This document shows, in pieces, positions 18,305 to 30,149 of a stretch of DNA of 64,000 nucleotides. Position 1 is the first letter of the stretch; every line of letters begins with the position of its first letter. Below the pieces are notes generated by a model that worked only from the letters and a program-made list of their open reading frames with translations, searched no databases and was not told the DNA's origin. This stretch comes from Oleiphilaceae bacterium (lineage in GTDB: Bacteria; Pseudomonadota; Gammaproteobacteria; Pseudomonadales; Oleiphilaceae), in the NCBI GenBank assembly GCA_022447365.1, contig JAKVBL010000008.1:124001-188000 (forward strand), written 5' to 3'. Both the position numbers and the translations under genes were made by a program.

Positions 18305-19461
18305 TCGCTTTTCTGTCGTAAGGTCAGAATAACCCGATTTGCACGGAGGTTAATTTCTAGATTTAAGCCCTGAGTTTGGATGATCTGTTTTGCAAACTGA
18401 TAATAAAAACTATCTATATTAAGATCGTTTACTTTATAGCCTCTTATCTCAATAATCAGCTCGTCTAAGTTGCTCCGAATTTCTCCATGCAGTTGGATTG
18501 CTGCTTTCTGACTTAGTTCCCGCGCTATAAAGTTGAATGCCAGCTCAACCGCTTTTTTATTGTCAATTTCGATATGATAGGAAGCATGAAGCTCTAGGTG
18601 AATACTGTGTTCAGATAGAACGCTGGATAGTAAGGAGCACGCGTCAACACGCTTAACCTCAATGTCTTGCTCTGCATCGGTCGCTAGCGCTATTTCGTTC
18701 GTAAATTGCTGCAGTTCCATAACTTGAGTTTGTAATTGATTTTTGAGACGTCCCTCTGGCATTAATACTAAGGATGAAGATAGCGCAACGATTTGGTTGC
18801 TTAGCTCGTGCCTGAGTAAGCGACTGGTAGACTGAGACCACTTATGAAGATCTTTTAACGAGTGTTGTAGAGCTTGGTTATTTTTGTAAGTCTTATGTTG
18901 TTGGAGCTCGCGCGCGATCGCTGCAGGTATTAATGCAAGCATGAAGAACAAGGCTGTTGCATCGATAATAACCCATTCTCGAAGAGAATGTTCTTGGCGA
19001 GAGAGAATATAGTATACGGTGATGGCAAGAGCGGTTGGAGTAGAGAAAGCGCTCGGTATATTAGCAAGAATAACAGCGGTTAAAATCGTGACCGTAATGC
19101 CAATCAGCTGATATGTGTTGCTTAAGCTTGTGAGTTCGTTTGTGTAAGTTAGGAATACGTAGGATGAATATAGGAGGCTAACACAAACAAACACATAGTA
19201 GAGCTTCTCTTGTCTGAGGCGATGCAAAAGAAAGAAGCTTCCTATCCATGGTAATGCGATGATTCGCTGGATCATGATGGAGTTTGGGTCATTTAGGGCA
19301 ATGGCATCTGCCGCAAATAATGCACCACATATTAACGCAATGCTTAATAGTGCTATACCAGTTTCGTTATGCTGTCTGTTGTAGTTCCAATGAGTGAAAT
19401 CAGAATATTTACGTAAGGTGCTGAGCAGGCGACTTTTAAAATCATTACGCGAGCTAATCAT
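18280..19461 (-). CDS. Six-TM histidine kinase B: has phosphoacceptor His, degenerate ATPase
   Basis: 393 residues from ATG 19461, which has AAGGTGG upstream and overlaps the stop of kinase A by 8 bp. About six membrane segments (36-185) are followed by a helical stretch and a dimerisation/phosphotransfer block with H218 in LLRHELSNQIVAL. The C-terminal third should be the HATPase domain, but only a weak N-box remains (AFNFIARELSQ, around 310). There is no D-x-G-x-G box and no G-x-G-L-G lid. On its own it probably cannot bind ATP. Its neighbour kinase A has the reverse pattern. See the finding on complementary kinases. Confidence 0.75.
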   Translation of the reverse strand: MISSRNDFKSRLLSTLRKYSDFTHWNYNRQHNETGIALLSIALICGALFAADAIALNDPNSIMIQRIIALPWIGSFFLLHRLRQEKLYYVFVCVSLLYSSYVFLTYTNELTSLSNTYQLIGITVTILTAVILANIPSAFSTPTALAITVYYILSRQEHSLREWVIIDATALFFMLALIPAAIARELQQHKTYKNNQALQHSLKDLHKWSQSTSRLLRHELSNQIVALSSSLVLMPEGRLKNQLQTQVMELQQFTNEIALATDAEQDIEVKRVDACSLLSSVLSEHSIHLELHASYHIEIDNKKAVELAFNFIARELSQKAAIQLHGEIRSNLDELIIEIRGYKVNDLNIDSFYYQFAKQIIQTQGLNLEINLRANRVILTLRQKSDHPTSTQR

Positions 19462-20713
19462 GTTCCACCTTCGCAGCCGCAAGTTCTCTACTCATGTTTG
19501 ATTGTAAGGCTGGAAATATCATTTGAAATACAACCAATCCTTTCTCGGAAGTAGCATTGAAAAGTATGCCGTTCGCAATGCAAATATTTTTACAAACGTT
19601 AAGTCCTAAGCCGTATTCTCCATGCACGCTTCCTTGCCTGTTTTCAATAGTGAGTTCGTTAAGTGATGCTGGCAGACGTGGTCCCTTATTCTTGATCAGC
19701 AGAGTCCTTCCTTTCTGTATCTCAATGCTGATGGCGGTATCTTTATTGCGATGACGTATTGCATTGTTGGTTATATTAGTGATCAATCTTGTTAGCAAGG
19801 CGGGCGCAAGCTCGATATCGAAGTCGCGACTACAGAACAAATTAATATTAGCTGTACTGTAAGTGGTTTGGAGCTCATGTGTTAACAAAGAGACATGCTC
19901 AAGTATCGAGTAATTTGTCTGCTCCTGTATATGATTCTCGCTGTCATACCAATCAAGATCGCTCAGAAGGGTTTGGCTGATCGTTGAAATTTCGTTTAAC
20001 GAATGGTTTAGGCGTTTAACGTGTTGATTTGATGAACCAGAAGTGGTGAGAGCGTTAAGGCTAGATCTGATCGCAGAAATCTTTTTGTTAAACGCATCCT
20101 TGGTTAAGGTTTTAAGAATGCCGTTCCAGCTTTCTCGGGAATTAACAATAGCCAGATTGTTACGCGTAATTTCGTACTCGCGTTTGAGCGTGTTGTTGCT
20201 CGACAAAGCCCAAAAGTAAGTACTCAAAGCGAGGGTAATGTAAGTGAGTAGTAGTAACCCTGTATATGAATATTGTTGATGCCAGAGCATGTAAGAGGCA
20301 GCAAGTATGCCGAGTACAATGTTGCATTTAGCAATTAATAAAAGCCTTTTTTTACTCAGTGTCAGGCAAGCAATCATATAAACATGAATCTGAAGTAAAA
20401 ACGCGATGAGTGCGGGGGTGTCAAGTTGACTTGCATAAAATAGCGTTGCCCAACTCACGAGTAGAATCATTGCGAGCGCTATTGCTTTGTCAGCACTTTC
20501 ATAATCTTCTTTCTTGAGGAGATATAAGGCTAAAATTAGCAACGGGGCTGCGATTAAGCCTCTGAGTATTGCGCCGAATATCCCTGCGACGAAATGGTCT
20601 GGGAATAAAAAATAATCAATCGGAGCATAGACAAAGGCTGTGGCAGACCCGATGACTACACCGATTTTGTTCTGTCGTGAAGATTGCTCTAAAGCATATG
20701 TGGTAAAACTCAA
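19454..20713 (-). CDS. Six-TM histidine kinase A: intact ATPase, phosphoacceptor His replaced by Asp
   Basis: 419 residues. Six membrane segments (about 17-170) precede a coiled region and a DHp-like helix. LTKDAFNKKISAIRSSL (203-219) aligns without gaps to LLRHELSNQIVALSSSL of kinase B, placing D206 where the histidine should be. The HATPase domain is well kept: N-box NITNNAIRH (313-321), IKNKGPRLP (Asn in place of the usual Asp, as in some kinases) and lid GEYGLGL (365-371). The start is TTG 20713 with AAGGTGG 5 nt upstream. It is first in the two-kinase operon and divergent from the adhesin remnant. Confidence 0.75.
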   Translation of the reverse strand: MSFTTYALEQSSRQNKIGVVIGSATAFVYAPIDYFLFPDHFVAGIFGAILRGLIAAPLLILALYLLKKEDYESADKAIALAMILLVSWATLFYASQLDTPALIAFLLQIHVYMIACLTLSKKRLLLIAKCNIVLGILAASYMLWHQQYSYTGLLLLTYITLALSTYFWALSSNNTLKREYEITRNNLAIVNSRESWNGILKTLTKDAFNKKISAIRSSLNALTTSGSSNQHVKRLNHSLNEISTISQTLLSDLDWYDSENHIQEQTNYSILEHVSLLTHELQTTYSTANINLFCSRDFDIELAPALLTRLITNITNNAIRHRNKDTAISIEIQKGRTLLIKNKGPRLPASLNELTIENRQGSVHGEYGLGLNVCKNICIANGILFNATSEKGLVVFQMIFPALQSNMSRELAAAKVEHD

Positions 20714-20910
20714 AAAACCACCTTAGTTATTCTTTTTATTAGCTTTCCATGATTCGTATTCTTTCTTTTTGGTGGCCTAATGTAAATAGTTTTTGGCTTG
20801 TCATCATAATCTGTCATTAAATATATATTTTCTCTAGCGTTACAATTTCTAACAATTTAAGTGGTGGTAAATCTTTAAAAAAATAAACAACGATACAAAG
20901 GATACTGTAA

Positions 20911-21486
20911 ATGGCCGGACCAATAGTAAACGATGATGCGTACTCGATAACCTCAGGAGAAAACAAACAACTGGGCTACGTCTTTTCTATTTTTGGCAAC
21001 AAGTTTGATCTCTCGGGATTGCCAAAGAATGATCAAGATGAAGATGGTGATCCACTTGAGATCGTGTCTGTTGAGGGACAAAGCTTAAATGACGGAGAGG
21101 TAACGGTAACCGGGTCAAATGGAGGGGAGTTCCGAATATTCTCTGATGGATCGATATTTCTTGATGCTACAACCGGTTTTGAATATCTCGCAGCGGGTGA
21201 AACAGCAAATATGATTGTCACTTACACTGTATCAGACGGCACAAGTTCTTCAGTCGCATCAGTAGTTGTAACTGTAACCGGTGTAGATGGCGACTCGATT
21301 CTTGCCCAAGACGATGTATTTTCTACCGAAGAAAGCACTATTCTCGCAGGGGTAAATGTTACATCGAACGATGAATTGTATGCAGACTTTGCTGAAATAG
21401 TGGCCATTAATGGAATTGGATTTAACGTTGGTGCTGAAGTTCGAGGGTCTAACGGAGGTTTGTTTACTATAGTTTGCAGGCGCTGA
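20911..21486 (+). pseudogene. 5' fragment of a cadherin/VCBS-type T1SS adhesin
   Basis: ATG 20911 (AAGGATACTG upstream) opens a 191-codon frame without a signal peptide. Acidic, Gly/Asn/Asp-rich Ig-like repeats follow: NDDAYSITSGENK, GDPLEIVSVEG, and GSNGGEFRIFSDGSIFLDA then a second GSNGGLFTI. This is typical of the N-terminal part of giant type I-secreted adhesins. Right after the second GSNGGLFTI the homology stops (about 21474), and four codons later there is a TGA. The downstream DNA belongs to a membrane-fusion protein, so the rest of the adhesin and any ABC exporter gene were deleted. Confidence 0.75.
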
Positions 21487-22538
21487 GCATTATCGTTTAC
21501 TTATGCAAAGTCATGAGCTTTCAATTCGCGAAGCATTGTTGACAGCCAAGCGCGATATGAGCGCGAACTTAAGTTTGCCCGTTATCAATACATCTAGTCT
21601 CCCCGATGGTTGGTTAACTGAACAAAGCTCTACCGCGCAGCGTCTATTTGAGCTTGCGATTGATAACTTAAATAGCGAGTTGTCGATTGCTGATCAGCGC
21701 TTAGATCAGCTGAAGCAGCAAGCCAAGGGCTTGCATCGCGAACGTCTCGCGAAAGTATCTCAGTTAGCATTTATGGAGGAGGAAATTCAATCATGGAAAG
21801 GCATGGTTGAGAAAAAGCTCGCCAACAAACTCAGATTTTTATAGATACAGAGTGAAGCCGCTGAATTGCGCGGTGTAATTGCAAAAAACTGAGGCGCAAC
21901 AAGCAGAAATACAGGTCAAGATTGGCGAGGTGAAGCTAGAGAAGCTTCAAGCCAAACAACGTTTTCAAGAGCAAACAGCCACTGAATTGCGCGATATCAA
22001 ATTTAGTTTAAAAGATGTACGCGAGCAGCTGGCAACGTCAAGCAATGTGCTTCAACGGATTGATATTCGTGCGCCGGTTGATGGAGCTGTAACCGGCTTA
22101 AACGTACATACGGTTGGCGCAGTTGTTCGGGGAGGAGATCTCATCATGGAGATCGTCCCTGCGATGGATACTTTAATTGTTGAATCTCGTGTTTCGCCCA
22201 CTGATGTAGACAAAGTCTATAAAGGCCTTGATGCTAGGATGAGAGTCGCGTCATTTAAACAACATGAATTTCCACAGTTGAGCGGAACGGTTGAGTCAAT
22301 TTCGGCTTATGTCTTTGAAGATGAAAGACAACAAACGCAATATTACATTGCACGTATTGCGCTAAATGGTTTTGTTGCAGACGACGATATGCTCCCATTT
22401 GATGATGACGGGAACCTTCTATCCATTCACCCTGGCATGCCAACAGAAGTAATGATTATTACTGGCTTAAGTGCACCTGCTCAGTACTTATTAGAACCAT
22501 TGATTAATTCGTTTAACAGGGCCTGGAGAGATTCGTAG
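21478..22538 (+). pseudogene. Decayed HlyD/LapC-type membrane-fusion protein
   Basis: The reading frame from about 21478 (FAGAEHYRLLMQSHE) enters the long coiled-coil part of a T1SS membrane-fusion protein with no N-terminus or membrane anchor. TAG (21842-21844) interrupts it. The same frame continues as IQSEAAELRGVIAK, then shifts at an A6 run (21883-21888), and the rest reads TEAQQAEIQVKIGE onward. The C-terminal lipoyl/beta-barrel part is recognisable: RIDIRAPVDGAVTGLNVHT, GGDLIMEIVP and VSPTDVDKVYKG. It carries at least a 5' truncation, one nonsense codon and one frameshift. Confidence 0.85.
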
Positions 22539-22570
22539 TTTGGGTTGTGTGGTTCAGCGCTATTATTTTA

Positions 22571-22597
22571 AAAACGGAGCCTCATGCTCCGTTTCTT
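22571..22597 (+). terminator. Terminator after the hlyD pseudogene
   Basis: Stem AAACGGAGC / GCTCCGTTT with loop CTCAT followed by TCTTTT. It probably ended the former secretion operon and also separates it from the thiC leader. Confidence 0.85.
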
Positions 22598-22655
22598 TTA
22601 TTTCATGTTGTAAATAGTTGCTGAATTGATCAGCTAGTCATACACTTCTGATACC

Positions 22656-22766
22656 TGTCGGGGAGCTTCCAGTGGTTAGGGAGCTGAGACTGCTAGCTAT
22701 GCGCTGTATCCACAGTAAAAGCAGGACCCGTTGAACCTGATTTGGTTAATGCCAGCGTAGGGAACA
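22656..22766 (+). ncRNA. TPP (THI-box) riboswitch
   Basis: The conserved thi-box parts are present in order: CGGGGAGC (P1/P2 side), GAGCTGAGAC (the CUGAGA core, 22681-22690), then ACCCGTTGAACCTGAT, TTGGTTAATGCCAGCG and TAGGGAA (22726-22763). This is the aptamer that binds thiamine pyrophosphate. It lies 70 bp before the thiC start, so TPP should repress thiC. I see no clear terminator between aptamer and start, which would favour control of translation initiation. Confidence 0.95.
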
Positions 22767-22790
22767 GTTTGCTCGTTTTGTAACGTTTGA

Positions 22791-24743
<1,953 letters not shown>

Positions 24744-24774
24744 GACTTAGTATTAGATTTTGGTGGTACTGAAG

Positions 24775-24805
24775 GAGGTCGATCTTTTAAAGTTCGGCCT
24801 TTTTT
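24775..24805 (+). terminator. thiC terminator
   Basis: Stem AGGTCGA / TCGGCCT (one G-T pair) around an AT-rich loop, followed by six T. It starts 32 bp after the thiC stop. Confidence 0.8.
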
Positions 24806-24936
24806 ATTGCGCGTACTAAGCAATAAGCGGGTATTTGCTCCAAATCTTTGAGTTTCCATAAAAAAACTGCCATTTACTCTATCTATTTTTTTCTGAAAAG
24901 GTATACTTCGCGCGAATATCATTTCAAAGGTTTATT

Positions 24937-25872
24937 ATGGATATTGCTCGTATTGATCTGAACTTATTGGTTCACTTGGATGTTCTACTACGCGAACAAA
25001 ACGTTACAAAAGCAGCTAACCACTTAGGTATTACGCAGCCAGCGATGAGTAATGGTCTAAAACGTCTTCGAAATTTGTTTAACGACCCTTTGCTTGTTCG
25101 AACAAGTGATGGCATGGCTCCCACTGAACTCGCACTATCTCTTAAACCGCAAGTGCGTGAAATTCTCTCTAAAGTCGAGCGCGTCGTACAGCCAGAACGT
25201 AGTTTTGATTTAGAAACTGAGCGTGTATTTAGAATCATGGCGAGTGACTACGCTGAATCTACTTTGATCCCGGATGTACTAAGCGAAGTCCGTAAGCTGG
25301 CGCCGCTAGTGACCTTAGATGTTCTTACTCCAAGTGATGTTAGTTTCGAAGATGTTGAGCAGGGCCGTGTTGATATGGCAATCAACCGTTTTGATACGCT
25401 TCCTCAGTCCTTCCATTCTAAAACCTTATGGAACGATAGCTTTTCATGTGTTTTGTCGCCAGAGAATCCTGTGCTTGAGGGCTTCAACCTAGAGTCTTAT
25501 CAAGAAGCTTCGCACATCTGGGTTAGCAAGACAGGTTTTGGTGTTGGCGTTGGTGTAAATCCTCAAGATGTGCAGCGTTTGGGATGGGTGGATGAAGCCT
25601 TAAACAAACTTGGCGGAAAACGAGATATACGGGTATTTACGCGCCATTATCAAGTTGCAATGCAGCTTGCACAACAGCCTGATTTGATCGCAACACTTCC
25701 TACGCGCGCAGCACAGTTAAAGAGCGAAAGTGCAAAAGTTGTCATTAAAGAGCCGCCATTCGACATTCCATCATTTGAGCTGAAGATGGCATGGAGTCCA
25801 TTGCTACAGCACAATGCTGGTCACAAATGGTTAAGAAGTCTCATTTCTGAGGTAGCTGAAAAGCATCGATAA
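24937..25872 (+). CDS. LysR-family transcriptional regulator
   Basis: 311 residues. The N-terminal winged HTH has the LysR signature (DLNLLVHLDVLLREQNVTKAANHLG, ITQPAMSNGLKRLRNLFNDPLLVR, residues 7-57). The C-terminal effector-binding domain has two periplasmic-binding-like halves. The N-terminus and tail are closest to the LysR subgroup with D-L-N-L-L starts seen in NahR/NodD/LeuO-like regulators, whose ligand cannot be predicted. There is no divergent partner gene: thiC lies upstream on the same strand and mipA converges downstream. The target is unknown. Confidence 0.92.
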   Translation: MDIARIDLNLLVHLDVLLREQNVTKAANHLGITQPAMSNGLKRLRNLFNDPLLVRTSDGMAPTELALSLKPQVREILSKVERVVQPERSFDLETERVFRIMASDYAESTLIPDVLSEVRKLAPLVTLDVLTPSDVSFEDVEQGRVDMAINRFDTLPQSFHSKTLWNDSFSCVLSPENPVLEGFNLESYQEASHIWVSKTGFGVGVGVNPQDVQRLGWVDEALNKLGGKRDIRVFTRHYQVAMQLAQQPDLIATLPTRAAQLKSESAKVVIKEPPFDIPSFELKMAWSPLLQHNAGHKWLRSLISEVAEKHR

Positions 25873-25902
25873 CAGCATATCAAATCTTGTTAAGCTTCTA
25901 TT

Positions 25903-25931
25903 AAAAAAGGTCAGTTAAAACTGGCCTTTTT
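25903..25931. terminator. Bidirectional terminator between lysR and mipA-like gene
   Basis: A-run, then GGTCAGT / ACTGGCC stem with TAAA loop, then a T-run. The symmetric A and T tracts allow use by both converging genes. Confidence 0.88.
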
Positions 25932-25936
25932 AGCAT

Positions 25937-26764
25937 CTAAAACTTGTATTCTAGTCCTAGTCGAAATCTAAGTCGTTCTGAATCCTCAACGAGTGATGAG
26001 TTTTCTGTTTCTGCTAATACCTCTTCCCAGGCCGCATAAAAAACGCCTACGATATTCTGAGAATAAGGTTTTTTAATCACAATATCGAAACCAAGGTGGC
26101 CGCTATTTTCGCCTTCGAACTCCGGTCTAAATTCGTCAAACTGGCGCTGAGTCAAATCGGGTCTCGGATCTACCGCTCTGTTTTTTAACTCTTCAAATCC
26201 GTTTACGTTTTCAGACGCACTTATACCGTAGTAGTAATCATTGAAGGCAGAGCTAAAATAGTGAACGTAAATACTCGGCGTAAATGTTATTAAGTTGGGG
26301 TTGCCTGTGGGCCGTGCCAAGCGAACAATGTTATGCATGCCGCCATGTTTATCAGAAACATCTTTGTAATACTCCCAAGTTAAATCGCCAACTTGAGAGT
26401 AGTAGGTATACAAAAAACCAATCTCGAAAGCTCGGTCACGATTTTCAATACCGACAAAAATATCTTTGCTTGCATCGTTGATATCTTCTGTATCCAAGAA
26501 ATAATCGTTATAAGAAGCGATCAGGGCGATTGAGATATTGTTATGACGAAAACCTGTCCATCCAACTACTTTATCTTTAATAAAAAAGTCGCCGAAATTT
26601 GCATCGATAAATGGATAGGGCTCTGTGTACCCATCTTGCCCCTGATATATGCCTGATTCGTATGTAACACCTAGACCATAGGCATTTCGTTCGTCCGCAT
26701 TAGCACTTAATGAGAGAAACCCTAAGCAAAAAAGGAGGGCAGGAAATAAACTACGCTTCATCAA
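25937..26764 (-). CDS. MipA/OmpV-family outer-membrane protein
   Basis: 275 residues with a signal peptide (about 1-23, SANA-DE). The mature start NAYGLGVTYESGIYQGQDG and PYPFIDANFGDFFI matches the opening strands of MipA/OmpV proteins (periplasm-facing scaffold and beta-barrel). It ends with LRFRLGLEYKF, a C-terminal Phe barrel signal. MipA was first described as an MltA-interacting scaffold; other members are porins or antibiotic-related channels. It is monocistronic and convergent with lysR across a shared terminator. Confidence 0.75.
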   Translation of the reverse strand: MMKRSLFPALLFCLGFLSLSANADERNAYGLGVTYESGIYQGQDGYTEPYPFIDANFGDFFIKDKVVGWTGFRHNNISIALIASYNDYFLDTEDINDASKDIFVGIENRDRAFEIGFLYTYYSQVGDLTWEYYKDVSDKHGGMHNIVRLARPTGNPNLITFTPSIYVHYFSSAFNDYYYGISASENVNGFEELKNRAVDPRPDLTQRQFDEFRPEFEGENSGHLGFDIVIKKPYSQNIVGVFYAAWEEVLAETENSSLVEDSERLRFRLGLEYKF

Positions 26765-26879
26765 TCGTCCAATATCGAAGTAAAACAGCGGGCTATTGTA
26801 ACGATTGCTTACAAAAAGGAATGAGAAACAAGGCTGTTTTTTCTATTTCAAAGATATTTTTGTAGCGCTAGCGTGTTAA

Positions 26880-29800
26880 CTACTTATTTATTTGAGCAAA
26901 CCAATGAGCAACGCGATCGTGAAGGATATCTGTATCTATTGGCTTAGTAATATAGTCCGACATACCCGCTTCTAGGCATTTTTCGCGATCACCATCGATT
27001 GCGTTCGCGGTCATCGCGATTATTGGTATATCTTTATAAGACTCTCCACATTCACCTTTTCTTATGTTTTGAGTTGTTTCATATCCATCCATCTCGGGCA
27101 TTTGGCAATCCATGAAGATCATGCCATAGCTTGGTTCGTTGCTCATTTTCTCAAGCGCTTCAACACCATGATTCGCGACCTCAACACTTAAACCAAGCCC
27201 TTCAAGTAAGGTAACGGCCAATATTTGATTGATAGGATTATCTTCAACAAGCAAGACCTTTAAACCTCCGTAATCACGATGATCTTCTTTGCTGATATCG
27301 GGTTCACCTTCGCGTTCGTATGACTCTTCTGCCTGCATAGATATACTCATAAGCGCGTCATATAAATCATTATGCGTTGCAGGTTTTGGAAAATAACTAT
27401 CGGCCCCAAGACTATTGATTTGATCGGCGCCCCTTAAATCAGCCAACTTAGTCAGCATACAAATGTGAGTATGATTGCTGTGCGAGCGGAGTGACTCGAT
27501 GAGATTCTTGGTTTCTTGACCGATAACATGATTACTCAGAAAGCAAATGTCGCCATCAAAGGATTTAATTCCGTCTTTAAGTTCATCTGAATTGAGTTTT
27601 TTAGACGAGACTCCCCATGTTGTGAGTTGTTTTTCGATGACGCTTGCCGTTCGTTCACACGAGTCAATGATTAGAGCATTGATGTCTGAGAACTGGCTGA
27701 TATCAAACCTATTACTTCTTTCAATTTCGGCCTTGAATGCTAATGTAAAGACGCTTCCTTCAGCTAGATCACTCTCAACAGTTATATCCCCGTCCATTAG
27801 CTCAGCGAGCTGCTTGCAAATAGTTAGTCCTAATCCTGTTCCGCCAAATTTACGTGTTGTAGATGTATCAACTTGAGAGAATGATTCGAAAATTGCGGAA
27901 ATCCTGTCTTGCGGAATTCCTACGCCAGTATCAATGATTGATACGTAAATGGTGTCATTACCATATTGGGCAGAGTTTGAGGCTTTAATCGTTACACTAC
28001 CGTGCTCTGTAAACTTAATTGCATTGCCAATTAAGTTGATAAGAATTTGGCGAATTCGGCCGGGGTCACCCTTAATTTGATGTGCGTTCAGCTCGCTAGT
28101 ATCGAGAATTAACTCTAAAGACTTATCTTCAGACACGCAGGCAATACTGCTGGAAACATCCGACAATAGATTGACGATATCAAAAGCAACGTTTTCAAGA
28201 GTGAGCTTGCCGGCCTCTATTTTTGAGAAGTCTAATATATCATTGATCAACACTAACAAAGCATCAGCGCTCGATTTAGCGAGCTTCACGTGCTGTATTT
28301 GCTCCTTGGTTAGGCTGCTCGATTCAAGCAATCCCAACATGCCAAGAATTCCATTCATCGGCGTACGGATCTCGTGACTCATACTAGCGAGGAACTCAGA
28401 TTTCAATTGGGCTGATTCTTCTGCTTTGAATTTGGCATCTTCCAAATATTGCTGTGTTTTTTCTTGATGTGTGACATCTCGTTGAAAACCCAGAACATGC
28501 GTCACAAGGTTGTCATGATTACGTATCGGCGTTAATGACAGCTGATTATGGAATTCCTCACCCGATTTTTTATAGTTGATGATATTTACCGTGATTGGTT
28601 CAAAATTACGCAGCGCCGTTTGTATCAAAGCCTTTTTGTGAGGCTGTGTGTTTTGACCTTGAAGAAAACCGCAATTTCTACCGACCACTTCGTTCGCAGC
28701 ATAGCCAGTTTGTCTTTCAAAAGCCTTGTTTACATATGTAATCGGAAACCCTTGCTCTGTTGCATCAGAAATAATAATTGGTGTTTGGGCTTCATCAATC
28801 GCCTGATTTTTTATCGACAGCTCTTGCTTTAATTGCTCTGATTTCGTGATGTCCACACCTGTAATCACGATACCGATCACTTTATCAGAACGATCCTTAT
28901 ATAGTGTTTTGTGCCAGCTGACTATCTTCGTGACATCACTTATTCGAAATGATTGGGTAATAGGTCGGCTCTGCTCGTCAGAACTAAGGAATTTACGTGG
29001 AAAAATATCTGATGGTCTATCAAGTCGATTATCTTGATTTATTTCGCTATACAACTGATTAAACGAGTTGTTCGACATAAAATTGTTATAGTTGAGGTCA
29101 AACACAACCAGCATCTCATCAAGAGAGTCAATGACATCCTCTACGCGCTCTTTTATTTTTGTTGTCGTAAATAGTCCCTCAATTAGCTGATTAAACGCGT
29201 TGCGCAACTCGGTAATTTCTGAAGATTCATTCTCACTTTCAGTGAGTAGCTTAAAGTCATCTTCATGACGAGATTCTACGATTTTACTTTTTAAGAGATT
29301 AATAATGTCGCTCGCTGTTGTGCTTGCGAGCCCAATTGCGTTTACAAGTGCAATGACAACGAGCGCAAAGATGCCAAGCATAAGGCCAACAACCCAAGCC
29401 GCATCTTTATACACATCTAAGTTGGATTGGATGACTGAGAGTTTTAGCGTACCAAGAATATGTGATGTGATGATGCTGCCCATCCCAGAGTCATCAGTTA
29501 CTGGCCCTGAGCGATATATAAGATCTTCGTTTTGACGCAGTTCAAGAGAATAGTCTTCAGTATCAAGTTGGATTACGTCAGATAACTTCTCAACGTAAAG
29601 TACTATAGCCCCTTCGGGGGTCGGGCCATAAATCACGGGAAAAGCTATAAATATCCCGTTCTTATCGACAGATCTAAAGTGTAAACCATCTTCTAATGTT
29701 GAGCTCTTCCAGTCGTACATTTGTGACTTGTTAGCAAAGTACTTATGGTTATTTCCTGTAATAAGCTCTCCTTCGAAGTCTGTAAAAACAATACTGAAAT

Positions 29801-30125
29801 TTGATTTGTCGCCAATGAAGTTTATAGGCTGTAGAGAGCGGAAAAATACGGGAAGATACGATTCTCGATTACTAAAATCGATCAGACTATTGATGATTAA
29901 GTCGTTACGAGCGAGTGATTCAACTTGCTCATCGAGACTCGATAGCCGTTCATTAAGTCGCTTTTCGAAATCATCTAAATACTGCTCATGCGTGATGCCA
30001 ATATTAAAGTTGATGATGAAAAACGTAGTAATGACTGTTATTAACGCGATAGATAAGACAATGGGCACGAACCGACGCAAGGTTGTCTGCCTAATTCGTT
30101 GATTAAGTGTCTTTGCTTGAGTCAT
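26880..30125 (-). CDS. LOV-domain hybrid histidine kinase
   Basis: 1081 residues. TM1 about 18-42, periplasmic domain about 43-242, TM2 about 243-266, HAMP-like linker, one degenerate PAS (about 330-430) and then a LOV domain (about 445-555). LOV features: G482-R-N-C485-G-F-L-Q489, with C485 as the flavin-adduct cysteine, N517, N527 and Q548. HisKA has H584 ([12 protein letters not shown]), and HATPase has N701, DTGVGIP (732-738) and GGTGLGL. A first receiver (about 815-930) has lost its Asp (CFLSNH). The second receiver is intact (D1006 in FMDCQMP, K1061). It is probably a membrane sensor with both a periplasmic and a blue-light input. No Hpt domain is present. Confidence 0.88.
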   Translation of the reverse strand: MTQAKTLNQRIRQTTLRRFVPIVLSIALITVITTFFIINFNIGITHEQYLDDFEKRLNERLSSLDEQVESLARNDLIINSLIDFSNRESYLPVFFRSLQPINFIGDKSNFSIVFTDFEGELITGNNHKYFANKSQMYDWKSSTLEDGLHFRSVDKNGIFIAFPVIYGPTPEGAIVLYVEKLSDVIQLDTEDYSLELRQNEDLIYRSGPVTDDSGMGSIITSHILGTLKLSVIQSNLDVYKDAAWVVGLMLGIFALVVIALVNAIGLASTTASDIINLLKSKIVESRHEDDFKLLTESENESSEITELRNAFNQLIEGLFTTTKIKERVEDVIDSLDEMLVVFDLNYNNFMSNNSFNQLYSEINQDNRLDRPSDIFPRKFLSSDEQSRPITQSFRISDVTKIVSWHKTLYKDRSDKVIGIVITGVDITKSEQLKQELSIKNQAIDEAQTPIIISDATEQGFPITYVNKAFERQTGYAANEVVGRNCGFLQGQNTQPHKKALIQTALRNFEPITVNIINYKKSGEEFHNQLSLTPIRNHDNLVTHVLGFQRDVTHQEKTQQYLEDAKFKAEESAQLKSEFLASMSHEIRTPMNGILGMLGLLESSSLTKEQIQHVKLAKSSADALLVLINDILDFSKIEAGKLTLENVAFDIVNLLSDVSSSIACVSEDKSLELILDTSELNAHQIKGDPGRIRQILINLIGNAIKFTEHGSVTIKASNSAQYGNDTIYVSIIDTGVGIPQDRISAIFESFSQVDTSTTRKFGGTGLGLTICKQLAELMDGDITVESDLAEGSVFTLAFKAEIERSNRFDISQFSDINALIIDSCERTASVIEKQLTTWGVSSKKLNSDELKDGIKSFDGDICFLSNHVIGQETKNLIESLRSHSNHTHICMLTKLADLRGADQINSLGADSYFPKPATHNDLYDALMSISMQAEESYEREGEPDISKEDHRDYGGLKVLLVEDNPINQILAVTLLEGLGLSVEVANHGVEALEKMSNEPSYGMIFMDCQMPEMDGYETTQNIRKGECGESYKDIPIIAMTANAIDGDREKCLEAGMSDYITKPIDTDILHDRVAHWFAQINK

Positions 30126-30149
30126 GGCTTTAAATACCGGTTTTAGAGC

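Noticed and set aside
18280..20713. One kinase split by a frameshift instead of two genes
   Set aside because: Each protein has its own full set of six membrane segments and its own DHp-like helix, and both starts have Shine-Dalgarno sequences.
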